Part shown: positions 37,796 through 46,549 of the stretch, piece by piece
How the letters are laid out: each line of letters starts with the position of its first letter
Position numbering within the stretch: position 1 is the first letter of the stretch
NCBI RefSeq assembly: GCF_010820665.1
Contig: NZ_JAAIKC010000016.1
Coordinates: 39,922 to 103,921, forward strand
Source: Paenibacillus sp. SYP-B3998
GTDB taxonomy: Bacteria > Bacillota > Bacilli > Paenibacillales > NBRC-103111
Length of the DNA stretch: 64,000 nt
Direction of reading: 5' to 3'
Notes under the pieces: model-generated
Seen by the model: the letters and a program-made list of their open reading frames with translations, nothing else
What the model was told of the DNA's origin: nothing
The model's database searches: none
Position numbers and translations under genes: made by a program

Positions 37796-39556
37796 ATGAA
37801 TTTCAAAAAATCAGTCAGATTTAAAACTGTAAGCGGTTTCATATTGGTCGTGGCTCCCCTTGTGTTTTTTCTGTTTTACAACAATATGTATGCAATGAAT
37901 GTAGTTCGCGATCAGGTCTCCCTGAATTACAGCAAGCTGCTCACCCATTACGTCAATGGAACGGATGACATGCTGAAAGAATTCGACTACTATTTCTATC
38001 GCTTAGAAAGCGATCCAGAAATTGTTTCCATGCAAACGAATAAATCCTCTATAGATGACTATGTTCTAGCCAAACAAAAAGTATACAACAAATTTATAAC
38101 GGACATCGGATACTACAGTATGATCAACACTTTCTTCGTATACTCCAGTTCCAACGATGACCTGTTGGTCATAACCCAGGAAAGCGGCAATTTCCATGAA
38201 CGTTATCAAACCATACAGAACTATCTTTCCCAAATCCTAGGTCAAACGGTGCCTCACCAGGGGAATGAATGGCAGTTAATTCAATCGGGTGATCCTTATT
38301 TTCTCGTACAAATGAAAGATTTGGGGTCCGAAATGTATGCTGGCTGTCTCATCAGCCTGAACAACCTCGCGATGCCGCTCAGTACTTGGGATGTGGGTGA
38401 AGGCGGTGGAACGATCATCGTTACGGACGACGGACAACCGTTAACGGGACAGTTTCTCCCGATACAAACCTATGCTGGTTTTAAGAAGCAATTACAACCC
38501 GCCAACCAGGTGTATCAAATCATTCGGGACGAGACGAATAAAAAGGAGTACCTTGTTGTTGGCGAATCCTCGAAACTCGCGAAAATTCATTACCTGATCG
38601 TGGTTGCCGAGAAAAAAATCCTACAGAACTTGCCTTATTTACATAAAGCCATTTACTTTCTTCCCTTGGGAGTCGCTCTAGTACTCGCGCTATATCTTGC
38701 TTTCCTGCAAAAAATCTTTTTTAAACCGATGGGGCAGCTCATCCGTGGTATGAGAAAAATCGGCCGGGGTCAATTCGATGTCCGTCTGAACGAAAGCAAT
38801 TCAACCGAATTTGCATTTCTGGTTTCCACCTTCAACGATATGGTCAAGCAAATCGAGCATTTAAAAATTTCCATTTATGAAGAGAAAATCAGGGTACAGC
38901 AAGCTGAGTTCAAACATCTTCAGATGCAAATTAATCCTCACTTTTACATGAACTGCTTGAACATCATCTACAATTTAGCCGCACTAAAAGACCATAAATC
39001 CGTGCAAAAGATGGCGCTTCATCTAGCAGACTACTTTCGTAATCTCATACGTACAGACCGTACGTCCGTATCGCTCATGGATGAAATCCAGCACATTTGC
39101 AATTATCTGGAAATTCAGGTCATGAGATACCCCGACAGCCTCACATTCGCCATTCACATTGAAGAATCGTATCGCGACTATCAGTTGCCTTCATTGACAT
39201 TGCAGCCTTTTGTGGAAAATGCGGTGATTCACGGTTACATAAAAAATTCGGAACGCTTTTGCGTGGAAATTAAAGCGTTTCCCGACCCGGAAGATCCTCA
39301 GCATTTCTTTATCGTCACTATTTCAGATAACGGAAAAGGATTTACGCCAGAGATGCTGCGGGAGTTGAGGTCCGACCATTACGCGAAACAGTCGGGAGAC
39401 GGACATTTGGGCATTTGGAACGTGCTTCGTCGGCTCCGAATGAGTTACGGCACGGCTAAGATTCATTTCTCGAATAGGGAACAAACTGGCGCCGAAATCC
39501 GCATTCGGTTCCCTCTTCAACATCATTTTGGACAAGGAGATGGTTCGAGTGTTTAA
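37796..39556 (+). CDS. Sensor histidine kinase, YesM type (kinase 1)
   Basis: 586 residues; ATG 37796 has GAGGTG 8 nt upstream. TM1 about 10-32, an extracellular sensor of about 250 residues, TM2 about 283-305, HAMP, then a His_kinase domain with the H-box QMQINPHFYMN, N-box PFVENAVIHG and G-box ISDNGKGF. This class senses sugars, often with a solute-binding protein. It overlaps the response regulator start by 8 nt. Promoter has a box C site, suggesting autoregulation; a perfect cre lies in the first codons. Confidence 0.93.
   Translation: MNFKKSVRFKTVSGFILVVAPLVFFLFYNNMYAMNVVRDQVSLNYSKLLTHYVNGTDDMLKEFDYYFYRLESDPEIVSMQTNKSSIDDYVLAKQKVYNKFITDIGYYSMINTFFVYSSSNDDLLVITQESGNFHERYQTIQNYLSQILGQTVPHQGNEWQLIQSGDPYFLVQMKDLGSEMYAGCLISLNNLAMPLSTWDVGEGGGTIIVTDDGQPLTGQFLPIQTYAGFKKQLQPANQVYQIIRDETNKKEYLVVGESSKLAKIHYLIVVAEKKILQNLPYLHKAIYFLPLGVALVLALYLAFLQKIFFKPMGQLIRGMRKIGRGQFDVRLNESNSTEFAFLVSTFNDMVKQIEHLKISIYEEKIRVQQAEFKHLQMQINPHFYMNCLNIIYNLAALKDHKSVQKMALHLADYFRNLIRTDRTSVSLMDEIQHICNYLEIQVMRYPDSLTFAIHIEESYRDYQLPSLTLQPFVENAVIHGYIKNSERFCVEIKAFPDPEDPQHFFIVTISDNGKGFTPEMLRELRSDHYAKQSGDGHLGIWNVLRRLRMSYGTAKIHFSNREQTGAEIRIRFPLQHHFGQGDGSSV
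37828..37841 (+). promoter_or_regulatory. cre-like site inside the 5' end of kinase 1
   Basis: TGTAAGCGGTTTCA fits TGWNANCGNTNWCA at every position, 32 bp into the coding region, where a CcpA roadblock could act. A chance match inside coding sequence is possible. Confidence 0.45.
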
Positions 39557-41162
39557 CCTGCTCGTAGTGGATGACGAGAAATTTGCTGTACAAGGCATTA
39601 CGCAAGGAATCGATTGGTCTGACCTGCCTTTCATGCATATTTTTGAGGCTTTCAGTACGGAGGAAGCCAAGCAGATCATAACGGCCTACAATATTGACGT
39701 GATGATTTCGGACATCGAGATGCCTGACGCAAGCGGCTTGAAGCTGCTGGAATGGGTAAAGGAACAATCTCCCTTAACGGAAACAATTTTTTTGACAGGG
39801 CACGCCAATTTCACCTATGCGCAAAAAGCGATTCAACTGGGAAGCTTTAATTATTTGTTAAAACCTGTAGATCATGATCAGTTAAAAGAGATCGTCAGGA
39901 AAGCGGTTCACAAAATTCAATCCGAGCTGGAACTGCTGGACTACAATAAAACTTATGAAACCTATTACAAGATTTGGTTAAATCAATTGCCCTTCCTCGT
40001 GGAACGGTTTTGGCGGGATGTGTTAAACGGCAAAATCCCCTCGACGCAAGAACGGCTGGAGACGGGGTTCCAGATATACAGCATTCCGTTGGATGCGCAG
40101 AGTCAGGTAATTCCCATATTGATCAGCGTGGAACAATGGAAAGAAGAATTGAACGCAAGAGATGAGGAAATCATGGAGTACGCTTTGCGCAAAGCGGGAG
40201 CGGAAATGATTCTCCAGGATGACCCTGGCTGCGTAATTCCGGACCAAAGCGGCTTCAATCTGGTACTCCTGTATATTCAGGGTGGCGCTCCTATTTCCCC
40301 GGAATTGAACAGGCGATGCGCCGAATACATACAGGCTTGCAATCGTTTTTTCCACTGCGATTTATCGTGTTATATCGGGGAAATGACGCCAGTTACCGAA
40401 ATCCATCAAGTCCTGGGCACACTACTTGGCATGGAACGAAATAATGTAACGAAGATTAATTGCGTTATGAATCTGCAGACCTGTGAGGAGCAGAAAGGGA
40501 GCTTGCCATCATTTCCTTTGATTTCCGATTGGTTCTTGCTTTTTGAACTCGGCAAACGGAATGAACTGCTTATTCGAATTGTTGAAAGCACAGATCGGAT
40601 GCAAGAAGGCGGCGTACGTTCGGAATCCTTGGAAGCTTTATGTTACGGACTGATCCATATGGTTTATCATGTAGCTCATAAAAAGGGCTTGTCGATTCAG
40701 CAAATGTTCCCTCATGATGAACTGCAGGATATAGCTACCGCCACTCGTTCGCTAAACCAACTTCGCAGTTGGGCTATTCGTGTTGTATCGGCTGGTATCG
40801 AATATATGAACAAGCATCATCAGGATGTCTCCGCTGTCATCACTAAAGTCCAGAAATATATGGACGATCATCTACATGAAGAAGTGAACAGGGAGGATAT
40901 CGCTGCTTTCGTCTACCTAAATCCCGCCTATTTGTCCCGCCTTTTTAAAAAAGAAACAGGACAATCCATATCTGAATACATGCTCAGCATCAGAATGGAC
41001 AAAGCCAAAAAACTACTCATCGAATCGGGCAATAAAATCAGCCATGTAGCCGAAGTAACCGGTTACGGTCATTTCTCGCATTTTGCCAAAATGTTCAAAA
41101 AAGTGACCGGCATTTCCCCCCAAGAATACCGAAAAAAATTCCATATCAACAAGGCACAATAG
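39549..41162 (+). CDS. Response regulator with AraC-type DNA-binding domain, YesN type (regulator 1)
   Basis: 537 residues from GTG 39549, which is 9 nt after AAGGAG and gives the family start FNLLVVDDE; the ATG at 39540 abuts the AAGGAG. REC domain about 1-120 with phospho-acceptor Asp55 (DVMISDIEMP) and Lys in LLKPVD; a linker of about 300 residues; two AraC helix-turn-helix motifs at about 435-535 (LSRLFKKETGQSISEY, VTGYGHFSHFAKMFKK). Partner of kinase 1. Best candidate to bind the AGTGTT box. Confidence 0.92.
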   Translation: MFNLLVVDDEKFAVQGITQGIDWSDLPFMHIFEAFSTEEAKQIITAYNIDVMISDIEMPDASGLKLLEWVKEQSPLTETIFLTGHANFTYAQKAIQLGSFNYLLKPVDHDQLKEIVRKAVHKIQSELELLDYNKTYETYYKIWLNQLPFLVERFWRDVLNGKIPSTQERLETGFQIYSIPLDAQSQVIPILISVEQWKEELNARDEEIMEYALRKAGAEMILQDDPGCVIPDQSGFNLVLLYIQGGAPISPELNRRCAEYIQACNRFFHCDLSCYIGEMTPVTEIHQVLGTLLGMERNNVTKINCVMNLQTCEEQKGSLPSFPLISDWFLLFELGKRNELLIRIVESTDRMQEGGVRSESLEALCYGLIHMVYHVAHKKGLSIQQMFPHDELQDIATATRSLNQLRSWAIRVVSAGIEYMNKHHQDVSAVITKVQKYMDDHLHEEVNREDIAAFVYLNPAYLSRLFKKETGQSISEYMLSIRMDKAKKLLIESGNKISHVAEVTGYGHFSHFAKMFKKVTGISPQEYRKKFHINKAQ

Positions 41163-41215
41163 TGTTCAAGTAGTCACGACTCAGGTAGAATGCCCCCCTC
41201 CCTAATAGGTAATAT
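41161..41215 (+). promoter_or_regulatory. Box C promoter for ABC importer 1
   Basis: AGTGTTCAAGTAGTCAC starts at 41161 inside the stop codon of regulator 1, then CAGGTAGA, with -10 TAATAT at 41210, 49 bp on. The importer therefore has its own regulated promoter. Confidence 0.75.
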
Positions 41216-41259
41216 ATAGTTATTGAGAGGAACCAACAGGGAGGAGAAGACAGACCGTA

Positions 41260-42237
41260 ATGGGCAATTCAACAATTGTTTCATCAAGACGACGTCACAA
41301 CCTGAAAACGCCAGGATCGACACCTGCATTTTTCAAAATGGTACGCAAATATTGGTTTTTCTATATCATGATGCTGCCAGCCAGCATTATTCTGCTCATT
41401 AACAATTACATTCCGATGTTCGGCGTGATCATTGCTTTTAAGAACATCAATTATTCCAAAGGCATCCTTGCAAGTCCCTGGATCGGCTTACAAAACTTTA
41501 AGTTTTTGTTTTCGACGGAATCCGCCTGGATCATCACCCGAAATACCATTGGTTATAATGTCGTGTTTATTATAATGAATCTTGTGATAGCTGTTTCTTT
41601 TGCCATTATGTTCAATGAAATGCGCAGCAGACTTCTTTCCAAGTTCCACCAGAGCACAATGTTTCTTCCTTTCTTCTTATCCATGATCGTTGTAAGTTAT
41701 CTAGTATTTGCATTTTTGGGACAAGACCACGGTTTTTTGAATACTGTTGTATTTCCCAAATTGGGCATTGAACCAGTCGAATGGTACTCAGATCCGAAAT
41801 ACTGGCCATTTATTCTGCCGATCGTGAACATTTGGAAGAATATCGGCTACTTCACCGTTATTTATATGGCAGCGATCATAGGAATTGATAACGAATATTA
41901 TGAAGCCGCATTAATGGACGGTGCCTCTAAATGGCAACAAGTCAAAAAGATTACGATCCCTCTCATCGTACCCGTTATGATCGTCATGACCTTATTGCAA
42001 ATCGGAAGAATTTTTTATGCCGACTTCGGATTATTCTTTCAAGTTACACGGAACGCGGGGGCACTTTATCCTGCCACCCAGGTCATTGATACCTATGTGT
42101 ACCAAACATTTCTATCTATGGGTGATGTCGGGATGTCATCTGCAGCTGGTTTGTTTCAGTCGGTCGTAGGATTTATTCTGGTTCTTGGTTCAAACTTGAT
42201 TGTACGACGTGTCAGTAAAGATAATGCGTTGTTTTGA
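41260..42237 (+). CDS. ABC sugar importer permease, LplB type (importer 1)
   Basis: 325 residues, about six transmembrane helices, and the MalF-type EAA loop EAALMDGASKWQQ at about 210. GGGAGGAG lies before the ATG. First gene of a permease, permease, solute-binding protein operon without its own ATPase, as usual for this class, which shares a common MsmX-type ATPase. By regulon membership it probably imports cello-oligosaccharides. Confidence 0.93.
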   Translation: MGNSTIVSSRRRHNLKTPGSTPAFFKMVRKYWFFYIMMLPASIILLINNYIPMFGVIIAFKNINYSKGILASPWIGLQNFKFLFSTESAWIITRNTIGYNVVFIIMNLVIAVSFAIMFNEMRSRLLSKFHQSTMFLPFFLSMIVVSYLVFAFLGQDHGFLNTVVFPKLGIEPVEWYSDPKYWPFILPIVNIWKNIGYFTVIYMAAIIGIDNEYYEAALMDGASKWQQVKKITIPLIVPVMIVMTLLQIGRIFYADFGLFFQVTRNAGALYPATQVIDTYVYQTFLSMGDVGMSSAAGLFQSVVGFILVLGSNLIVRRVSKDNALF

Positions 42238-42250
42238 GGAGATGAGTAAA

Positions 42251-43168
42251 GTGATTAAAGTGAGTAGGCGCAGGCCTAACGACATTTCGAACACATCGAA
42301 TTTTTTTATCAACTTAATTTTCTGGCTCCATACGGCAGCATGTATGCTTCCGCTCCTGCTCGTAATAACCGTATCCTTTTCAGATGAAAAATCTGTTTTG
42401 ATACACGGCTATAACTTTATACCGGAAACATTCAGTCTTTCCGCTTATCAATTTTTGTTTCAGGACTGGCTGCAAATACTGAGATCCTTCGGGGTATCCA
42501 TATTCATAACAACTGTCGGCACGGCAATCAGCGTAATCATCATGTCGATGTACGCTTACCCGATTTCGCGTAACGATTTCCCGCACAAAAACGGTTTCTC
42601 CTTCTTTATGTTTTTCACTATGCTGTTTAACGGCGGACTTGTTCCATGGTACTTGGTCTATACACAAATGCTGGATCTGAAAAATACGGCGACTGCTTTG
42701 ATCCTGCCACTGTTGGTATCCGCTTTTTTTGTAATGATTCTGCGAACGTTCTTTGCGAGTACGATACCGCCTGCATTGGTCGAATCGGCCAAGATCGACG
42801 GAGCCAGCGAAATGAGAATATTTGTGCAAATCATTCTGCCGCTTTCTTTGCCCGTGCTGGCAACTGTTGCCCTGTTTCAAACTTTAAATTACTGGAATGA
42901 TTGGTTCTTAAGCTTAGTTTTTATAACCGGCAGTAAAAATGTGAATCTGCAGTATTTGATGTATAAAACGATGCTTGATATCCAATTTCTTGCCACCAAT
43001 ACACAGGCCCAGCAGGGAATTAGCCAAGCAGGAGGATTATTTAATCTTCCGACGGAAACAGTGCGCATGGCCATGGCCGTCTTGGGAATTGGACCCATTG
43101 TGTTCGCTTATCCGTTTTTCCAAAAATATTTTGTCAAAGGTTTGACGGTAGGCGCAGTAAAAGGTTGA
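42251..43168 (+). CDS. ABC sugar importer permease, YtcP type (importer 1)
   Basis: 305 residues from GTG 42251, 9 nt after GAGGAG; an ATG at 42242 abuts that GAGGAG and is the alternative. Six helices and the EAA loop ESAKIDGASEMR; ends in the family tail KYFVKGLTVGAVKG. Pairs with the LplB-type permease 13 bp upstream. Confidence 0.92.
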   Translation: MIKVSRRRPNDISNTSNFFINLIFWLHTAACMLPLLLVITVSFSDEKSVLIHGYNFIPETFSLSAYQFLFQDWLQILRSFGVSIFITTVGTAISVIIMSMYAYPISRNDFPHKNGFSFFMFFTMLFNGGLVPWYLVYTQMLDLKNTATALILPLLVSAFFVMILRTFFASTIPPALVESAKIDGASEMRIFVQIILPLSLPVLATVALFQTLNYWNDWFLSLVFITGSKNVNLQYLMYKTMLDIQFLATNTQAQQGISQAGGLFNLPTETVRMAMAVLGIGPIVFAYPFFQKYFVKGLTVGAVKG

Positions 43169-43253
43169 GTACTACCGTATTGTAAAAACATCGGCTATAA
43201 CCGTAATGTTCGGTTCAGCATAAATTGAATAAGAAAAGGGAGGTTTCTACGTA

Positions 43254-44828
43254 ATGAAGGTAGTCAAAAAGAACGTTCTTATGCTGTGCATTCTGTTGTT
43301 ATCCGTATCTTTTGTACTTGCAGGATGTTCAGGAGGGAATAGTAATGACAGCGGCTCTGGGGGCGATAAACAACCTGTAACGACTAAGAATCCAAGTAGT
43401 GAGAACACGCCGACTACGCAGCTGAAGCCGTATAAATTGAAGTTGGTTTATCCCGGAAGCGCTCAATTGGATCAAGCAAAAGTCCAAGAAGCTATGAACA
43501 AAATTATGCAGCCAAAAATCAATGCCACAATCGAATTAATGCCAATCGACTGGGGACAATGGGATAATAAAGCAAACCTGATGATCGCGTCCCGCGAAAA
43601 GTTCGACATCATGTTCACCGCCCAATGGAACGGACATGCTGTCAATGTATCGAAAGGCGCGTTTCTCCCAATGAATGATGACAGCCTAGATAAATACGGA
43701 AATTTATTAAAAAAACACGGTCAGGGCATTATCGATTCCTTAAGTCCAATCTTCCTGGAAGGAGCTAAAATTAACGGCAAAAACTATGCTGTGCCGACCA
43801 ATAAAGAATTGGCTGCTCAAGGTGGCGTGATTTATCGTTCAGACATTGCCAAAGAGCTCGATCTGGATATGACCAAAGTGAAGACAATCAAGGATCTTGA
43901 ACCCATTTTGGCGTCTGTCAAAGAGAAGAGGCCGGGTATGACTCCGTTATTCTTAAGAAATGGAGACAATTTCAACGCCCACTATTTTGTGCAAACCGAT
44001 GCCCTTGGCGATGCTTCGATTCCCGGCGTCATCCTGAAAGACCAAGATAACACGAAGGTTGTTCTAACAAGCGATCTAGACAGGTATAATGAAACGTTAA
44101 AAATCACCCGCGATTTTATGAAAAAAGGTTATATCAACAAAGATGCAGCTACTACGTCGCTTGGGACTGGGGAAGCTTTAAAGGCGGGCAACATATTCAT
44201 GGTTGTCGTCCCTTTGAAACCGGGCAAAGACGCCGAGATGGCGAATGGCATCAGTCTGCAGGGCAAGCTGAAGCAAATCGAAATGACGCCTAAAACTGTT
44301 TCTACAGGAGAAACTTCAGGATCCATGCTAGGGATTTCCACCACATCGGAAGACCCGGAGCGTGCTATGATGTTCATCAATTTGCTGCATACGGACAAAA
44401 CCTTGAACAACCTGCTCAACTTTGGGGTAGAAGGCATACATTATGATAAGGTTTCCGATAACATAATAAAAGCAACAGACGCTACAAAGAATTACAGTCC
44501 CGGATCTTCCTGGATGTTTGGTAACCAGTTCCTGAACTATATCTGGGATACCGAAGATCCGCAAAAGTGGGATAAATTCAAAGAGTTCAACAAAGATGCC
44601 AAAAAATCTCCCGGTCTTGGGTTTACCTTTAATGCCGAACCTGTTAAAACAGAAGTCGCAGCGCTCGTCAATGTCGGAAAAGAATACGATCCCCCTCTCG
44701 ATACGGGTTCTGTGGATTCGGAAAAAATTCTTCCTAAGTTTAGGGAGAAGCTGAAAGCGGCTGGTTTGGAAAAAATACTGGCGGAAAAGCAAAAACAGCT
44801 TGACGCATTTCTCGCAAGTAAGAAATAA
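43254..44828 (+). CDS. Extracellular solute-binding lipoprotein (importer 1)
   Basis: 524 residues. Lipobox LAGC at Cys24, so it is lipid-anchored outside the membrane; a Ser/Gly/Asn linker follows and then a two-lobed family 1 binding domain (MPIDWGQWDNK, AVPTNKELA, WMFGNQFLN), closest to the LipO/YtcQ class with a DUF3502-type C-terminus. GGGAGG is before the ATG. Delivers the sugar to the two permeases and may inform kinase 1. Confidence 0.92.
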   Translation: MKVVKKNVLMLCILLLSVSFVLAGCSGGNSNDSGSGGDKQPVTTKNPSSENTPTTQLKPYKLKLVYPGSAQLDQAKVQEAMNKIMQPKINATIELMPIDWGQWDNKANLMIASREKFDIMFTAQWNGHAVNVSKGAFLPMNDDSLDKYGNLLKKHGQGIIDSLSPIFLEGAKINGKNYAVPTNKELAAQGGVIYRSDIAKELDLDMTKVKTIKDLEPILASVKEKRPGMTPLFLRNGDNFNAHYFVQTDALGDASIPGVILKDQDNTKVVLTSDLDRYNETLKITRDFMKKGYINKDAATTSLGTGEALKAGNIFMVVVPLKPGKDAEMANGISLQGKLKQIEMTPKTVSTGETSGSMLGISTTSEDPERAMMFINLLHTDKTLNNLLNFGVEGIHYDKVSDNIIKATDATKNYSPGSSWMFGNQFLNYIWDTEDPQKWDKFKEFNKDAKKSPGLGFTFNAEPVKTEVAALVNVGKEYDPPLDTGSVDSEKILPKFREKLKAAGLEKILAEKQKQLDAFLASKK

Positions 44829-44837
44829 AGAAAATTG

Positions 44838-44879
44838 AAAAAAAGGCAAAGCCTGCATTTCTGCAGCTTTGCCTTTTTT
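44838..44879 (+). terminator. Terminator of importer 1 operon
   Basis: AAAAAAGGCAAAGC pairs perfectly with GCTTTGCCTTTTTT around CTGCATTTCTGCA; strong and bidirectional. Confidence 0.9.
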
Positions 44880-44977
44880 ATTTCGACTAGATTGTTTTTG
44901 CCCCCTTTTGAATTTTAGACGAGCAGCTATTAAGGTCGGGCGGCCCATCGCGATAGATGTCGTCGTGTGCTGGCGGA

Positions 44978-46549
44978 TCAGTTTAAACCATTTATGACTT
45001 CCCGCTGATCCCGATACTCCTGCGGGCTAACGCCTACGTTTTCCTTAAATACTCGGCTGAAATGCTTCGTATTCTCGAAACCAGCTATTTCACCAATTTC
45101 GTAGACTTTGTACTCTGTCGTTGCAAGCAGTTCCTGAGCTTTATCGATGCGCAGCTTTTTTAAATAATTGACGAAACTATTTCCGGTATATTCCTTAAAG
45201 GCTTGACTAAAATACGAATAATTTAAAGAAACATGATTCGAAACGATGGTCATATTCAAATCTTTCTGATAATTTTCATGCATATATTGAACGGCTTTCT
45301 TCATTTCCTTGTGATCAATATGGAACGTCTTCATCGATCGCACATAGTCATTTAAGCGATTCAGCAGACCTTCAACACTATGGAAATAATCGTGGAAATA
45401 GTTAAAATTCGAGATGTCCCCTACCATCTTGAACAGTCGAAGTATTTCCACTGATTCGCCTCCGTACACGTGAAAGATTTTATCGAAAACAAGCTCGTTG
45501 AAAGCTTTGCTTATGGCTTCCAGATAAGCGATATCGTATCGCGCTACGGTTTTCATATCAAGTACTTCCTGCAGTAACGCTATCATTTCCTTGTCGCGAT
45601 TGGCGCCGAGCATATTGGCGATTTTTTTTATTGTCTCTATCGGCACAATGAATTCTAGACTCCTATGACGGATGTTTTCATATCGGATAACACCTAGCAC
45701 TGACTGTAAGAACGTGTATTTCAAAGCCTGTTTAGCCTCGACATAAGCCTCCTGTAAGTGGGTCATTCCACGCTTATATTCACTTAATCCTAAGCTATAG
45801 GTAAAATAGTTCGTACCCGTAATGCGATCCGCCAAATACTGAAACAGTTCCCCATGCTCCGCAATGAGCACCAGTTGATTCTCCTTATCAAAAACATACG
45901 CAAACCGCTTACGGAACCTCTCTGGCACGTTTCCCACTTCCGCTTGAATACGGTCCAAGAGTTCCCCGTGACTCATTCTTTCAACAGATCCCCTGTATTG
46001 CAGCATGCCAAGCTGAAACCCCTCTACTAGCCAATCCATATCAATCCGGGACAATTTATGCTGAACTTCATTCTCCTGCAGATGCGGATGACGTAGTACG
46101 TAGCTCAATTGGCTTTCTTGAAAGGCGTCCCGCTGTTGTAAGGAACTCGTGAGCTGCTCGGTCATGTGCTCCTTTAGCTTCATCTCATTCTCCAGTCGGA
46201 GTAAGGTGCGAGACAGCTCGTCACGAACGATGGGCTTCAAGAGATACTCTTTCACCTCACAGCGTATGGCTTCCTTCGCATATTGAAAGTCATCATGCCC
46301 GCTAAGGATGACAACGGCAGGCTTCGGATTCATATCCTGAATCCAGTTAATCAGTGCAATGCCATCCATGACGGGCATGCGGATGTCTGTTATTACAATA
46401 TCCACAAGTGTATGCCGTAGCGCACGTAATGCTTCTTCCCCATCACCAGCAAATTGAAATTCATAAGCGGTCGGAAATTCGCGTGTAATCATCGCTTTCA
46501 AACCGAGTCGGATATTATTCTCATCGTCAACGATAAGTATTTTTCTCAT
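44978..46549 (-). CDS. Response regulator with AraC-type DNA-binding domain, YesN type (regulator 2)
   Basis: 523 residues. REC domain about 1-120 with Asp55 (DIVITDIRMP) and Lys in YLLKPI; central linker; AraC helix-turn-helix pair at about 420-515 (YFSQAFKEYTGNSF, IAGFENTKHFSRVFKE). Overlaps the end of kinase 2 by 23 bp and is cotranscribed with it. Best candidate to bind the ACCTGAAAAA box of regulon L. Confidence 0.92.
   Translation of the reverse strand: MRKILIVDDENNIRLGLKAMITREFPTAYEFQFAGDGEEALRALRHTLVDIVITDIRMPVMDGIALINWIQDMNPKPAVVILSGHDDFQYAKEAIRCEVKEYLLKPIVRDELSRTLLRLENEMKLKEHMTEQLTSSLQQRDAFQESQLSYVLRHPHLQENEVQHKLSRIDMDWLVEGFQLGMLQYRGSVERMSHGELLDRIQAEVGNVPERFRKRFAYVFDKENQLVLIAEHGELFQYLADRITGTNYFTYSLGLSEYKRGMTHLQEAYVEAKQALKYTFLQSVLGVIRYENIRHRSLEFIVPIETIKKIANMLGANRDKEMIALLQEVLDMKTVARYDIAYLEAISKAFNELVFDKIFHVYGGESVEILRLFKMVGDISNFNYFHDYFHSVEGLLNRLNDYVRSMKTFHIDHKEMKKAVQYMHENYQKDLNMTIVSNHVSLNYSYFSQAFKEYTGNSFVNYLKKLRIDKAQELLATTEYKVYEIGEIAGFENTKHFSRVFKENVGVSPQEYRDQREVINGLN

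Noticed and set aside
42380..42880. 166-codon minus frame within importer 1 permease
   Set aside because: Antisense shadow, rich in Gln/Arg/His, no family features.
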